A DNA stretch of 64,000 bases, from positions 62,001 through 126,000 of the forward strand of contig CAVZIL010000008.1 in NCBI GenBank assembly GCA_963775505.1, in the 5' to 3' direction. The notes under the pieces are model-generated. The model made no database searches. It was not told the origin of the DNA and saw only the letters and a list, made by a program, of their open reading frames with translations. Below are positions 19,505-27,682 of this stretch, piece by piece (the first letter of the stretch is position 1; each line of letters starts with the position of its first letter). This stretch comes from JAIBJN01 sp963775505. GTDB lineage: Bacteria > Actinomycetota > Thermoleophilia > Gaiellales > Gaiellaceae. Position numbers and translations under genes: made by a program.

Positions 19505-20551
19505 TTGAGGCCAAAGAGGGGGCTGGCGATTACACGACGGGGTCGTACACGAATAACGCTCGCAGCGCTTGTCGGTGCGAGCCTGCTGGTCGTCGGACTC
19601 GGCGGGGCCGGAGCCGCCGCGGCGGACGACTCTCCGTGCCCGCCGCCGTCCGGTCGGCAGCTCTGCGTGAGCGTCACGCACACGCCTCCCGAGGTTTCGG
19701 CGGCCAGCGCGGGCGCGCCCACGTTCGTCTCTTTCACGGTGACGCTGCAGAACGTGGGCAAGAGCACCCTTACGCAGACGTCGTTGACGGCGTGTCTCGT
19801 CGGCGGTTCGGACAGCAGCGCCGGGTGTGGCCCTGCCCCGGCCGGTGCCTCCTTCCATTCGGCGGTCCCGAGTATGGGCGGCTGCAAGATCGACGGCGCG
19901 AAGGCACGATGTGCGATCGGGAAGCTGCCCAGCGGCGCCGTAGCGACCGTCGACCTCGTCGCCCGTGCGCCAACCGAGGCTGGAACGTTCCGGAACGTGG
20001 TCTCGGTCTCCGTCAAGGAGCGGGGGAGCGACAATCCAGGCAACGACCCGCAGGCGGACACGATCACCGTCTCCGAGCCTGTGACGACTCTCGCCGCGGG
20101 AGGACCCCGAGCGATCTCCTTCGTGCCGGACGGAATCGCCACGGAGCTGCTCGCAGCGGACGAGGGTCAGAGCGGGCTGTCGAAGATTCCCTCCGCGCAC
20201 GACGCCCTCGTTGCCGAGCTCGCCATCACGGACGACCCTCCGTTCGTGTGCCCCAAGCGCGAGATCTGCCGGACCGGCGACTGGGTCAGCGCCACGATTC
20301 CCGGCACCTTCGACGCCTTGCAGTTCGTGCTCCACTGGCCCGACAAGTTCGTCTCGCCGAAGCAGACGACGAAGAACTTCGTGCTCTTCTACCTCGCCTG
20401 CGACACCTGCGAGCTCGAGATCATCCGCGACCGGTGCAGCTCGGCGACGCCTTCCGCCGAAGAGCGGCCCTGCCTCTGGAACATCCGCGACCTGGGGAAA
20501 AAGGGGTTCGAGGCAACCCTCATCTCCTCCGTAAACGGGAAGATGCACTAG
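19505..20551 (+). CDS. Exported protein with DUF11/CARDB-like Ig fold
   Basis: The 348-aa product has an N-terminal signal peptide (RRGRTRITLAALVGASLLVVGLGGAGAAAA). Residues 45-200 resemble a DUF11/CARDB immunoglobulin-like repeat: VSVTHTPPEVSAASAGAPTFVSFTVTLQNVGKSTLTQTSL, GPAPAGASFHS and NPGNDPQADTITV. The C-terminal 150 residues are unrecognised and hold several paired Cys (CPKREIC, CDTCELEIIRDRC), suggesting a disulfide-bonded extracellular domain. The only start in front of the signal peptide is a TTG preceded by AGGA. It is divergent from the M28 peptidase gene. Confidence 0.7.
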   Translation: MRPKRGLAITRRGRTRITLAALVGASLLVVGLGGAGAAAADDSPCPPPSGRQLCVSVTHTPPEVSAASAGAPTFVSFTVTLQNVGKSTLTQTSLTACLVGGSDSSAGCGPAPAGASFHSAVPSMGGCKIDGAKARCAIGKLPSGAVATVDLVARAPTEAGTFRNVVSVSVKERGSDNPGNDPQADTITVSEPVTTLAAGGPRAISFVPDGIATELLAADEGQSGLSKIPSAHDALVAELAITDDPPFVCPKREICRTGDWVSATIPGTFDALQFVLHWPDKFVSPKQTTKNFVLFYLACDTCELEIIRDRCSSATPSAEERPCLWNIRDLGKKGFEATLISSVNGKMH

Positions 20552-20719
20552 CCAGGAGGCCTTGGCGGAACGTCGCTGGTCTCCGGGGTGCGATGGTCGT
20601 TCCGAAACAAGGACGCAGGGAGCGTTCGTAGCCGGAGGCTACGGGCGCGACTGAGGACGCAGTCTTCGGGGCGAGCAGCGCGGCCCGGCGGCCGGACTAC
20701 GTTTCGTCAAAGCCTCCTA

Positions 20720-23700
20720 CTAGGCGGCGGTCACGTCCAGTGCCTGCACCGCCGCTCGAACCCGTTCGGCCGAGACGACGTTCTCCTTCCGCTCGAGCAG
20801 GTCAAGGGCCTCCTCGAGGGGTGCGCGGCCGTCATCCGTACCGTGGACCGCGAGCACCTCGGCGAGGTCCTCGAGCGCGTCGGCCCGAAGGACGAGGGCG
20901 TCGGTGCCGTGGAGGAGCTGCACGGCCTCCCGCGCGAGCTCTTCCGCCTCCACGTCGAGACCCCTTCGGGCCAGGGCCTTGGCGCGGACCGAGCGCCACA
21001 GTGCCTGGGAGGTGAGATCGTCCTCCGCCGAAAGCTCCTCGGCCGTGCGCGTGAGCTCCTCTGCTTCGGCGTAGCGGCCCTGCGCGTAGACGGCGCGGGC
21101 CAGCTCCCCTGCCGCCGTGGAGAGGAAGTACTTCTCTCCCATCTCTTCGAGCTCGGCGAAGTCGCGGCGGAGCTCCCGCTCCGCCGCCGCCGGGTCCTCG
21201 GCGAGCATCTCGACGAGGCACGACTGCTGTGAGGTGGAGGCGGCAACGACGCTGCGGCCGAGATCGGAGAGCATGAGGCGCGCGCGCGTGTAGAGGTCGC
21301 GAGCGGTGGTGAACTCGCCTCGCATCGCCATGAGCCCGCTGAGGAGGCTCATGACGAGCCCCTGCGTCCGCCTGTCCTCGGCCGCCTCGGCGACGATCGC
21401 CTCGCACCGTTCGATCGCTTCCGGGACGGGTGTCGGGCCGTAGAGCGCGGCGATCGCGTACGACGAGGCGGCATGCTGCCGTTGCCGCTCGTCGTTTCCG
21501 AGCGCCGCCTCGTTCATTGCCCGTTGCGCGGCCGCGGCCGCCTCTCCGTACCGGCACGCCGTCCCGTGCGCCCAGGCGAGCTGGCGCAGCGCTCGGGCCA
21601 GCTCGACGTGGTCGCCGGCGGCCTCGAGGAGCGGCAGGCCGCGCTCGGCCTCCGCGACGACCTGTTCTGTCCAGTCTTCGGGCTCAGCCGAATGCCCGCG
21701 GACCCGGACGCGAAGAAGACGGGCGCTCGCCGCGAGGCCGCGCTCCCCAGCAGTCTCGGCCGTCTCGACTGCCTCGTCGAGGAACGTCTCCGCCCAGGCG
21801 AACTCGCCGATCGACATCATCGCCTCCGCGAGATCGGGCAGGAGCGCCAGCCGCTCGCGGCTCTCGGCCGGCAGGAGCGCGACCGTGCGGCGAAGAAGGT
21901 TCGCAGCCGCCGGCATGTCGCCTCGGGCGAACGCCCGCTCGCCCGCCGAGGAGAGGCGTGCTGCGGCCCGGACCCCGAGCTCGCGCCCGTGCTCGTCCAG
22001 GGGCCCGAGCTCGGAGAGGCACGTGTGCGCCTGCTCGAGGTGGTAGCCGAGGATCTCCTCGTACTCGACGGCCCGGTCGCGATCCTGGTTCACGCGGTCG
22101 GCCCAGGCGACGAAGCGCTCGTGGAGGACGGCGCGAGACCGTTTGAGGAGCTCCCGGTAGGTCGCGTCGCGAATGAGGATGTGGCCGAAGCGGTAGCTGC
22201 GCTCCAGCTCGAGGCCGGTCCCCGCGGGCCTGACGAGCCGTTTCTGCACCAGCGCTCCGAGGAGCTCGGGGACGTTCTCCCGGACCGGCTCCGACACGAG
22301 CTCCTCCACGGCGCCCTCGACGAATTGCTGCCCGACGACGCTCGCCGCCCCGATGACCTCCCGCTCCTCGGGGCTCAGGCTCTCGAGACGCGCGGCGAGC
22401 AGTGCGTGAATGGTCGGCGGCATCGAGACCGTCGAGAGGTCACCCGCGGCGACCCAGGTCTCGCCGTCGCGGCGCAGGAGGCCCTCCTCGACCATCATCT
22501 CGAGCAGCTGCTCGACGAAGAGCGGGTTTCCCTCCGAGGCGGCGGCGATCCGCGCGCGCACGTCCTCGTCGACCTGGGCGTCTCCGAGCAGCTGCTCGAC
22601 GACCCGGCCCACGTCGGCCTCGCCGAGCGGCTCGAGGGCGATCCGGATCCCGTCGGCGCGTTCTCCCCAGTCTTGTCTCATCTCGAGGAACTCGGGGCGC
22701 GCCAGGCAGATCAGCAGAACCGGCGCCTCGGCTTCCTGCGCGAGGTACTCGACGAACTCGAGGAAGGTCGTCTCGGCCCAGTGGACGTCCTCGAACGCGA
22801 GCACGACCGGGCGGCGGGCGCCGATCGCCTCGATCAGCCTGCGGGCGCCCCAGAAGACCTCGTGAACGGGGAACTGCGCCCCGGAGAGCCCGATGGCGGA
22901 GGCAACCCGCTCGACGGCTCCGGCCTCGGCCTCGGCGAGCGATCCGAGCTTCCCCAGCGCCGTCTCGGGCGTGTCGTCGTCCGAGATGGCGGCGGCTTGC
23001 CGCACGGCCTCGCGCAAGGGCCAGAAGGTGATTCCACGCCCGTACGGGAGGCAGCGGCCACGCAGGAGGATGTCGTCCGCTCCGAGGGACTCCTCGAGCG
23101 CGGCGAGCAGGCGCGACTTCCCCACGCCGGCGTCGCCGAGGACCGTCACCAGGCGGCAGCCCCGTTCGCTGCCGGCACGAGCGTGCTCCCGGAGGAGCGC
23201 CTGTAGCTCGGAGTCCCTGCCCACGAGCGGGGCGGTGCTTCTCCGGGCGGCTCCGTCGGACCGGGCGACGCGCAGGAGCCGGTACGCCGGAACCCGCTCG
23301 GCCTTCCCCTTCAGCTCGAGCGGCTCGACGGGCTCGACCTCGACCGACTCGCGGACGAGCCGATGGGTGAGGGGCCCGATCAGGATCTCCATCCCGCCCG
23401 CCGCCTGCTCGAGCCGAGCGGCCACGTTGACCGCGTCACCGACGACGAGATGCTCTTCGACGCTCGGATCGCCGGCCACGACCTCGCCCGTGTTCACGCC
23501 GATGCGGCTGGTCAGGCGAACGCCCCAGCCGGCCTCGAGCTCGTCGTTCAGGCGCTCGAGCGCCGTCCGCATCCCGTACGCCGCGGCCACGGCGCGAAGC
23601 GCGTCGTCCTCGCGCACGACCGGGAGCCCGAAGACCGCCATCACCGCGTCGCCGATGTACTTCTCGACGACGCCGCCGTGGGCCTCCAGCACGCGTCTCA

Positions 23701-23911
23701 TCTCTTCGAAGTAGCGCGTCATGAGAGCGCGCAGCGACTCCGAGTCGAGCGTCTCGCCGAGGCTCGTCGACCCGGCGAGATCGCAGAAGACGACGCTGAC
23801 GAGCTTCCGCATCGCCTGCGGCGCGTCGTCCTGGATCAGCTTCGCGCCGCAGTAACCGCAGAGACGGAACTTCTCGGGATTCTCCTCTCCACAGTTGGGA
23901 CAGAGCCTCAT
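20720..23911 (-). CDS. Zinc-ribbon/adenylate cyclase/AAA-ATPase/TPR signalling protein
   Basis: The 1,063-aa product contains a CPNCG...CGYCG zinc ribbon (residues 4-22), a class III nucleotide cyclase domain (about 36-200; metal Asp44 in FCDLAGSTS and Asp88 in YIGDAVMAVFG), an AAA domain (Walker A GDAGVGKS 259-266, Walker B LAFEDVHWAE) and a long TPR-like C-terminus. The cyclase keeps both metal ligands, so cAMP synthesis is possible. It lacks the winged helix and BTAD regions of the related regulator at 3954-7803 but shares cyclase, ATPase and TPR parts in the same order. It appears intact. Its ATG at 23911 is close to the divergent promoter of the next gene. Confidence 0.85.
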   Translation of the reverse strand: MRLCPNCGEENPEKFRLCGYCGAKLIQDDAPQAMRKLVSVVFCDLAGSTSLGETLDSESLRALMTRYFEEMRRVLEAHGGVVEKYIGDAVMAVFGLPVVREDDALRAVAAAYGMRTALERLNDELEAGWGVRLTSRIGVNTGEVVAGDPSVEEHLVVGDAVNVAARLEQAAGGMEILIGPLTHRLVRESVEVEPVEPLELKGKAERVPAYRLLRVARSDGAARRSTAPLVGRDSELQALLREHARAGSERGCRLVTVLGDAGVGKSRLLAALEESLGADDILLRGRCLPYGRGITFWPLREAVRQAAAISDDDTPETALGKLGSLAEAEAGAVERVASAIGLSGAQFPVHEVFWGARRLIEAIGARRPVVLAFEDVHWAETTFLEFVEYLAQEAEAPVLLICLARPEFLEMRQDWGERADGIRIALEPLGEADVGRVVEQLLGDAQVDEDVRARIAAASEGNPLFVEQLLEMMVEEGLLRRDGETWVAAGDLSTVSMPPTIHALLAARLESLSPEEREVIGAASVVGQQFVEGAVEELVSEPVRENVPELLGALVQKRLVRPAGTGLELERSYRFGHILIRDATYRELLKRSRAVLHERFVAWADRVNQDRDRAVEYEEILGYHLEQAHTCLSELGPLDEHGRELGVRAAARLSSAGERAFARGDMPAAANLLRRTVALLPAESRERLALLPDLAEAMMSIGEFAWAETFLDEAVETAETAGERGLAASARLLRVRVRGHSAEPEDWTEQVVAEAERGLPLLEAAGDHVELARALRQLAWAHGTACRYGEAAAAAQRAMNEAALGNDERQRQHAASSYAIAALYGPTPVPEAIERCEAIVAEAAEDRRTQGLVMSLLSGLMAMRGEFTTARDLYTRARLMLSDLGRSVVAASTSQQSCLVEMLAEDPAAAERELRRDFAELEEMGEKYFLSTAAGELARAVYAQGRYAEAEELTRTAEELSAEDDLTSQALWRSVRAKALARRGLDVEAEELAREAVQLLHGTDALVLRADALEDLAEVLAVHGTDDGRAPLEEALDLLERKENVVSAERVRAAVQALDVTAA

Positions 23912-23963
23912 TTTTCCGAGTCTACGCGGCCCGCGGGCCGACGGATCCGCGCCTTTCGGCAGG

Positions 23964-23992
23964 TTGACTCGGGTTGGGAGGCCTCGTAGCGT
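23964..23992 (+). promoter_or_regulatory. Textbook promoter of a leaderless gene
   Basis: TTGACT (23964-23969), a 17-nt spacer and TAGCGT (23987-23992) lie 8 nt before the ATG at 24001. It is the clearest -35/-10 pair in the window and shows that the TAnnnT-N6-9-start pattern reflects real promoters. Confidence 0.75.
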
Positions 23993-24000
23993 GCGCCGCG

Positions 24001-25035
24001 ATGTTCGACTTCCCCGCGCTCGACGTCGCGATCGGGCTCGTCTTTCTCTACTTCGTCCTGGCCCTCATCTGCTCGACGGCCAACGAGGCGATCGCCTCGG
24101 CCTTCGGCATGCGGGCCCGCTTCCTCCGACTCGGGCTGCTGAATCTCCTGAGCGCGGCGCCAAAGGTCACGGACGAGGGGCAGGAGGCCTTGAGGCAGCT
24201 GTACAAGCATCCGCTCGTGCAGACGCTGGTGCGACCCACCGAGAGCCTGCCCGACGACTTCGACCCGGTGGAGCCGACGAAGTGGTGGCGCAGGCCGCCG
24301 TATCCCTCGTACCTACCCTCGCGCACCTTCGTGGCGGCGCTCACGGATCTCGCGCAGGACACGAAAGGCTGGCAGGAGAAGGCGAAACCCGAGGACGTCG
24401 AGGCGGCAAACCAACGCGTGAGCGCGGCGAGGCGAAAGCTCGAGAAAGAGATCGCAGCGATTCCGAACACGAAGCTCTCGGAGGCGCTCCTCGCCGTCTA
24501 CCGGTCGGTAGAGGGCGACGCCGCCAGGTTCCAGCACGCTGCCGAGCAGTGGTTCGACGACTCGATGGAACGCGTGTCCGGTTGGTACAAGCGCCGGGTC
24601 CAGCTGATCCTCTTCGTGATCGGGGCCGTCGTCGTGCTCCTCCTCAACGCCGACTCGCTCGCGACGGGACGGGTTCTCTGGCGGGACGACGCCGTGCGAG
24701 CGGCGGTGGTGAGCCAGGCCGAGGCGGCAACCGAGCAGGACTCCGGGGAAGTGGACATAGGAGAGACCGTCAGAGAGCTCGACGTTCCTCTGGGATGGGA
24801 CTTTTCACTCGGCGACGAGCCGAACCAGGTGCCGGACGACGTGCTTTCGGTGGTGGCGAAGCTACTCGGCCTGGCCTTGACGGTCGGCGCCCTGACGCTG
24901 GGAGCGTCGTTCTGGTTCGACCTCCTGAGCAAGATCATGCGCGTGCGCTCGTCAGGCGCGCCCCCGCCGGCAACCGAGTCGATTCGGAAGGGCGAAGGCG
25001 AGCAAGCACGAGCCGGCGCGGGCGCCGACGACTAG
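24001..25035 (+). CDS. Conserved hypothetical membrane protein
   Basis: The 344-aa product has an N-terminal transmembrane helix (DVAIGLVFLYFVLALICSTANEAIASAFGMRARFL), a soluble helical region with coiled-coil character (residues about 120-190), then a hydrophobic segment (VQLILFVIGAVVVLLLNADSLA) and a C-terminal pair around LLGLALTVGALTLGASFWFDLLSKIM. The start pattern and the SFWFDLLSK motif match a bacterial membrane-protein family of unknown function. No catalytic residues are apparent. Confidence 0.65.
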   Translation: MFDFPALDVAIGLVFLYFVLALICSTANEAIASAFGMRARFLRLGLLNLLSAAPKVTDEGQEALRQLYKHPLVQTLVRPTESLPDDFDPVEPTKWWRRPPYPSYLPSRTFVAALTDLAQDTKGWQEKAKPEDVEAANQRVSAARRKLEKEIAAIPNTKLSEALLAVYRSVEGDAARFQHAAEQWFDDSMERVSGWYKRRVQLILFVIGAVVVLLLNADSLATGRVLWRDDAVRAAVVSQAEAATEQDSGEVDIGETVRELDVPLGWDFSLGDEPNQVPDDVLSVVAKLLGLALTVGALTLGASFWFDLLSKIMRVRSSGAPPPATESIRKGEGEQARAGAGADD

Positions 25036-25140
25036 AGGTCCCGTCGTCCGAGCGGCAACGCTGACCGGCTCGAACGGCTCGGCCGTGCGACCGAACACGA
25101 GTCCTGCTCTCGACATAGAGGAGACCGTTCGCAGGGCGGG

Positions 25141-25169
25141 GAGTAGGCGTTGACCTACCTTGCCTACTC
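25141..25169 (-). terminator. Stem-loop at the 3' end of the CBS gene
   Basis: GAGTAGGC and its complement GCCTACTC form an 8-bp stem with a 13-nt loop, overlapping the stop codon of the CBS-domain gene. It probably terminates that gene. Confidence 0.5.
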
Positions 25170-25568
25170 CTCCTCGTCCTCGTACTCCGGGTATTCGCGG
25201 ACAACCGAGCGGACGACGTCGCGGAGGCTGATGATTCCGACGGTCCGTTCACCGTCGACGATCGGCAGGTGGCGAAAGTTGTGGGTCACCATGATGCTCG
25301 CGGCCCTTCCGATCGGCGTCGCCTCGGGAACTGTGACGGGCTTTTCCGTCATCCAATCCCTGACTCGCGCCTCGCTCGCCTGGACCCTGCCCGCGACCGC
25401 CGCCAGGAGATCGCGCTCGGTCAGGATCCCGACGAGTCGGCCGAAGTCCATGACAAGAGCGGCGCCCACGCGTCTGCCGGCCATCTTCTCCGCCGCTTCG
25501 CCGAGCGTGTCCTCGGGAGCGACCGTTAGGAGATCGCGCGACATTACATCGCCAAGCAAGCCTCGCAT
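25164..25568 (-). CDS. CBS-pair domain protein
   Basis: The 134-aa product is two CBS motifs with almost nothing else: VMSRDLLTVAPEDTLGEAAEKMAGRRVGAALVMD...GILTERDLL and WMTEKPVTVPEATPIGRAASIMVTHNFRHLPIVD...GIISLRDVV, ending in an acidic tail (EYPEYEDEEE). Such stand-alone pairs sense adenine nucleotides and often modulate partner proteins. The start at 25568 is chosen because a TATGCT -10 box ends 7 nt upstream, the spacing of leaderless genes here; an in-frame ATG at 25580 would overlap that box. Confidence 0.8.
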   Translation of the reverse strand: MRGLLGDVMSRDLLTVAPEDTLGEAAEKMAGRRVGAALVMDFGRLVGILTERDLLAAVAGRVQASEARVRDWMTEKPVTVPEATPIGRAASIMVTHNFRHLPIVDGERTVGIISLRDVVRSVVREYPEYEDEEE

Positions 25569-25740
25569 CCGAGCGAGCATAGCTCTGGCAATCCGCGTTC
25601 TCGATGGCGCCTCCCGCAACGATGGGGGTCCGGACAACAAGCTCGGCTCACGACCTCTCCAGTTCGCGTATGACAGAACAAGGGAAGCATGCCGAACCAG
25701 CGCCTCGCTCACCCCGCTGGAGCCTGCGCTGAAGGGGCGA

Positions 25741-25965
25741 CTAGATTGACTCTCGGAGCGCGTTCGCCGCAGCTTGCAGACGCTCGCTGACATCGGCTAG
25801 CTCTCGGGCCGCGAGGTCTATGCGCTCTTGCTGGGTGTCCGTGCGCTCCCGGTCGCTTTCAGCCCGCTCGCGAACCTCTTTGAGCTCGCCCGCCATCTCC
25901 TCCACGGTGTGAGTGAGAGTGGCCAACTGGCTAGCGACGCTCGCTATGTCCTCTTCGGCTGTCAT
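25741..25965 (-). CDS. Small coiled-coil protein
   Basis: The 74-aa product is predicted to be one long amphipathic helix with heptad-like spacing (VASQLATLTHTVEEMAGELKEVRERAESDR), rich in Glu, Arg and Ala, with no Cys or membrane segment. No family is recognised; a dimeric or structural role is only inferred. A TAGAAT box about 10 nt before the ATG is a possible -10 element. It lies upstream of, and in the same direction as, the CBS gene but 170 nt away, so co-transcription is uncertain. Confidence 0.55.
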   Translation of the reverse strand: MTAEEDIASVASQLATLTHTVEEMAGELKEVRERAESDRERTDTQQERIDLAARELADVSERLQAAANALRESI

Positions 25966-26162
25966 GTGTGCCGAAATTCTACGACTAACGGGTCGGGGTG
26001 AAGCGACACGCGTTGTCAGTGGCGCGGCCGGCAACAGCTGATGATCGGCGTACCTTGTCAGCCCCGAACGCGGGACCACGCGATGAAAGGAGGGGCGATG
26101 CACGCGGAGAGATCCAAGCCCAAAGAACGCTCGAGTCCGTGCGCGGGCAGCGCCCAGCGAGG

Positions 26163-26168
26163 TAGGGT
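26163..26168 (+). promoter_or_regulatory. -10 box of a leaderless gene
   Basis: TAGGGT lies 8 nt before the ATG at 26177 of the membrane-protein gene; no ribosome-binding site is present. Confidence 0.5.
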
Positions 26169-26176
26169 GGCGTCCA

Positions 26177-27127
26177 ATGGCGTCGGAAGCGGGGCACCGT
26201 CCGTCTCCATGGATCGCCGTATTTGCCGTCCCGGTCATCGTTGCGATCGCATTGTCCACGTTCGCATGGTCAGCGGCGAACCTGGAGCCCCGCGACCTGC
26301 CGCTGGGCGTGGCTGGGCCGGCCCAGGCGATCGGGCCGGTCGAGGCGATGCTCGCCGAGCGAGAGGGCGCGTTCGACGTGCACCGCTACGCCGACGCCGC
26401 GGAGGCGACGAAGGCGATCGAAGACCGTGAGGTCTATGGGGCTGTGGTGGTCGCGCCGGACGGCCAGACTCTGCTCGTCGCCTCCGCCGCGAGCCCGACC
26501 GTGGCCGGGTTGCTGACTGAGAACCTCGCTGCCCCCCAGGCAAGGGTGATGGACGTCGTGCCAGCGGATCCGGACGATCCACGGGGCGCCGCATTCACTT
26601 CCATGATCTTGCCGCTCGTCCTCGCTGGAATCATCGGAGGCGTGATCGTCGCCCTGCTAGGGCGTCCGGGCCTCAAGCAGGTGGGCATCCTCGCGGCCAC
26701 GGCCGCCGCCTCCGGGCTGGTGACGATCGTGATGGTGCAAGGCTGGCTGGGCATCATCGAAGGCCCGTGGCTGCTGAACGCCGGCGTGGTCGCCCTGGCC
26801 GTGCTCGCCATCGCCTCGGTGATCGCCGGGCTGAACGCGCTGCTCGGTCCTCCCGGGATCGCGCTCGGAGCCCTGCTGATCGTTGTCGTCGGAAACCCGT
26901 GGTCGGGCATCGCCTCCGCACCGGAGCTGCTCCCAAAGGCGGCTGGCTTCACCGGCCAGCTCCTGCCGCCGGGCGCGGGCGGCAACCTCCTGCGAAACAC
27001 GGCGTTCTTCGACGGCGCCGGCGGCGGGGGCCAGCTAGCGGTGCTCCTGGTGTGGACGGCGCTGGGCCTGGGCGCGATCATGGCCGGAGCGGCGATGCAG
27101 CGGCGCAGGACGGCGGTGACCGCGTGA
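26177..27127 (+). CDS. Membrane protein, ABC-2/YhgE-like
   Basis: The 316-aa product has one N-terminal transmembrane helix (WIAVFAVPVIVAIALSTFAWS), an extracytoplasmic domain of about 110 residues (LPLGVAGPAQAIGPVEAMLAEREG...VYGAVVVAPDGQTLLVASAASP) and five or six C-terminal helices starting at TSMILPLVLAGIIGGVIVALLG. This layout is shared by YhgE/Pip and ABC-2 type permeases that move peptides or lipids, but no ATPase gene is adjacent, so the assignment is tentative. It ends just upstream of the segment carrying the tRNA-Sec duplication. Confidence 0.6.
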   Translation: MASEAGHRPSPWIAVFAVPVIVAIALSTFAWSAANLEPRDLPLGVAGPAQAIGPVEAMLAEREGAFDVHRYADAAEATKAIEDREVYGAVVVAPDGQTLLVASAASPTVAGLLTENLAAPQARVMDVVPADPDDPRGAAFTSMILPLVLAGIIGGVIVALLGRPGLKQVGILAATAAASGLVTIVMVQGWLGIIEGPWLLNAGVVALAVLAIASVIAGLNALLGPPGIALGALLIVVVGNPWSGIASAPELLPKAAGFTGQLLPPGAGGNLLRNTAFFDGAGGGGQLAVLLVWTALGLGAIMAGAAMQRRRTAVTA

Positions 27128-27518
27128 AGATCGAGGATAAGCGCGGAACGACCGGCGACGCCGTTCACCTAGGCGATGGGCATCGGCCTGGTGCTCGCCG
27201 CCCGCGCTCGCCGCGACCACGGCCGTGGTCGTTGCGCCGCTTCCTACCGGCCCACGAAGCCGGTCGCTCGGGGAAGCGGAAGGGGCAGAGCACGGCTATC
27301 TGCAGGTTGCGACCGCGCCGCCCGGCCGTCGAAGCAGCTTCAACCTTCTGACTCCCACTCAGGCCACGGCGACGCTTCAATGGAATCTCGGCCGGGGGAG
27401 CCGCGCGCCAGCTGCGCGCCAGCGGGCGCCAGATCCTGCGGTATCAGGCAGTCTTCGGCGGAAGGCTCCGGAGTCCGGAGACACCGAAACCTGCCCAGAG
27501 ATGCGGGTTTCGGCTCAC
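27128..27518. other. Non-coding stretch left of the tRNA-Sec fragment
   Basis: No convincing gene is seen in these 390 bases. A perfect 16-bp palindrome (GACCACGGCCGTGGTC, about 27218-27233) and the hairpin at 27484-27513 are present. The only open frames are short and shadow-like. Confidence 0.5.
27484..27513 (-). terminator. Stem-loop downstream of the tRNA-Sec fragment
   Basis: An 11-bp stem (CCGAAACCTGC pairing with GCGGGTTTCGG, one G-U, 8-nt loop) begins 5 nt beyond the 3' end of the partial tRNA-Sec copy, in the tRNA's reading direction. It looks like the original terminator of tRNA-Sec before the duplication. Confidence 0.5.
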
Positions 27519-27584
27519 GGAGCAGCGCAGGAGTCGAACCTACCCAGCGTGGGGCTGCCACGCCTCACCGGTTTTGAAGACCGG
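27519..27584 (-). repeat. Truncated tRNA-Sec copy (direct repeat, left)
   Basis: These 66 bases match the 3' two-thirds of the intact tRNA-Sec (29515-29580) with one mismatch (27524). The copy has the complete anticodon arm with anticodon UCA, the long variable arm, the T arm and the 3' acceptor strand, but no D arm and no 5' acceptor strand: upstream sequence diverges exactly at 27585. It cannot fold as a tRNA. A 3'-end fragment with an intact gene at the other end is the arrangement left by elements integrating at a tRNA 3' end. Confidence 0.85.
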
Positions 27585-27600
27585 GGCCCCGAACCCGGGA

Positions 27601-27667
27601 AGACGGCCGACGCGCGCGCCGTCTGGGTCCTAAAGCACAACAGCCGGCCGAGCGACGACCGGCTGTT
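27601..27667 (+). promoter_or_regulatory. Two tandem hairpins before the RTX gene
   Basis: The first (27601-27624) has a 7-bp stem (AGACGGC/GCCGTCT); the second (27639-27667) has a perfect 9-bp stem (AACAGCCGG/CCGGCTGTT, 11-nt loop) ending 4 nt before the AAGGAGG ribosome-binding site. They may stabilise the mRNA or mask the ribosome-binding site. Confidence 0.4.
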
Positions 27668-27682
27668 CTCGAAGGAGGAACC

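Noticed and set aside
27128..27518. Remnant of an integrase or transposase left of the tRNA-Sec fragment
   Set aside because: Six-frame reading shows no catalytic motif or recognisable homology, only short low-complexity frames.
27519..27584. A second functional tRNA-Sec
   Set aside because: The D arm and 5' acceptor strand are absent, and the upstream bases cannot pair with the 3' acceptor strand.
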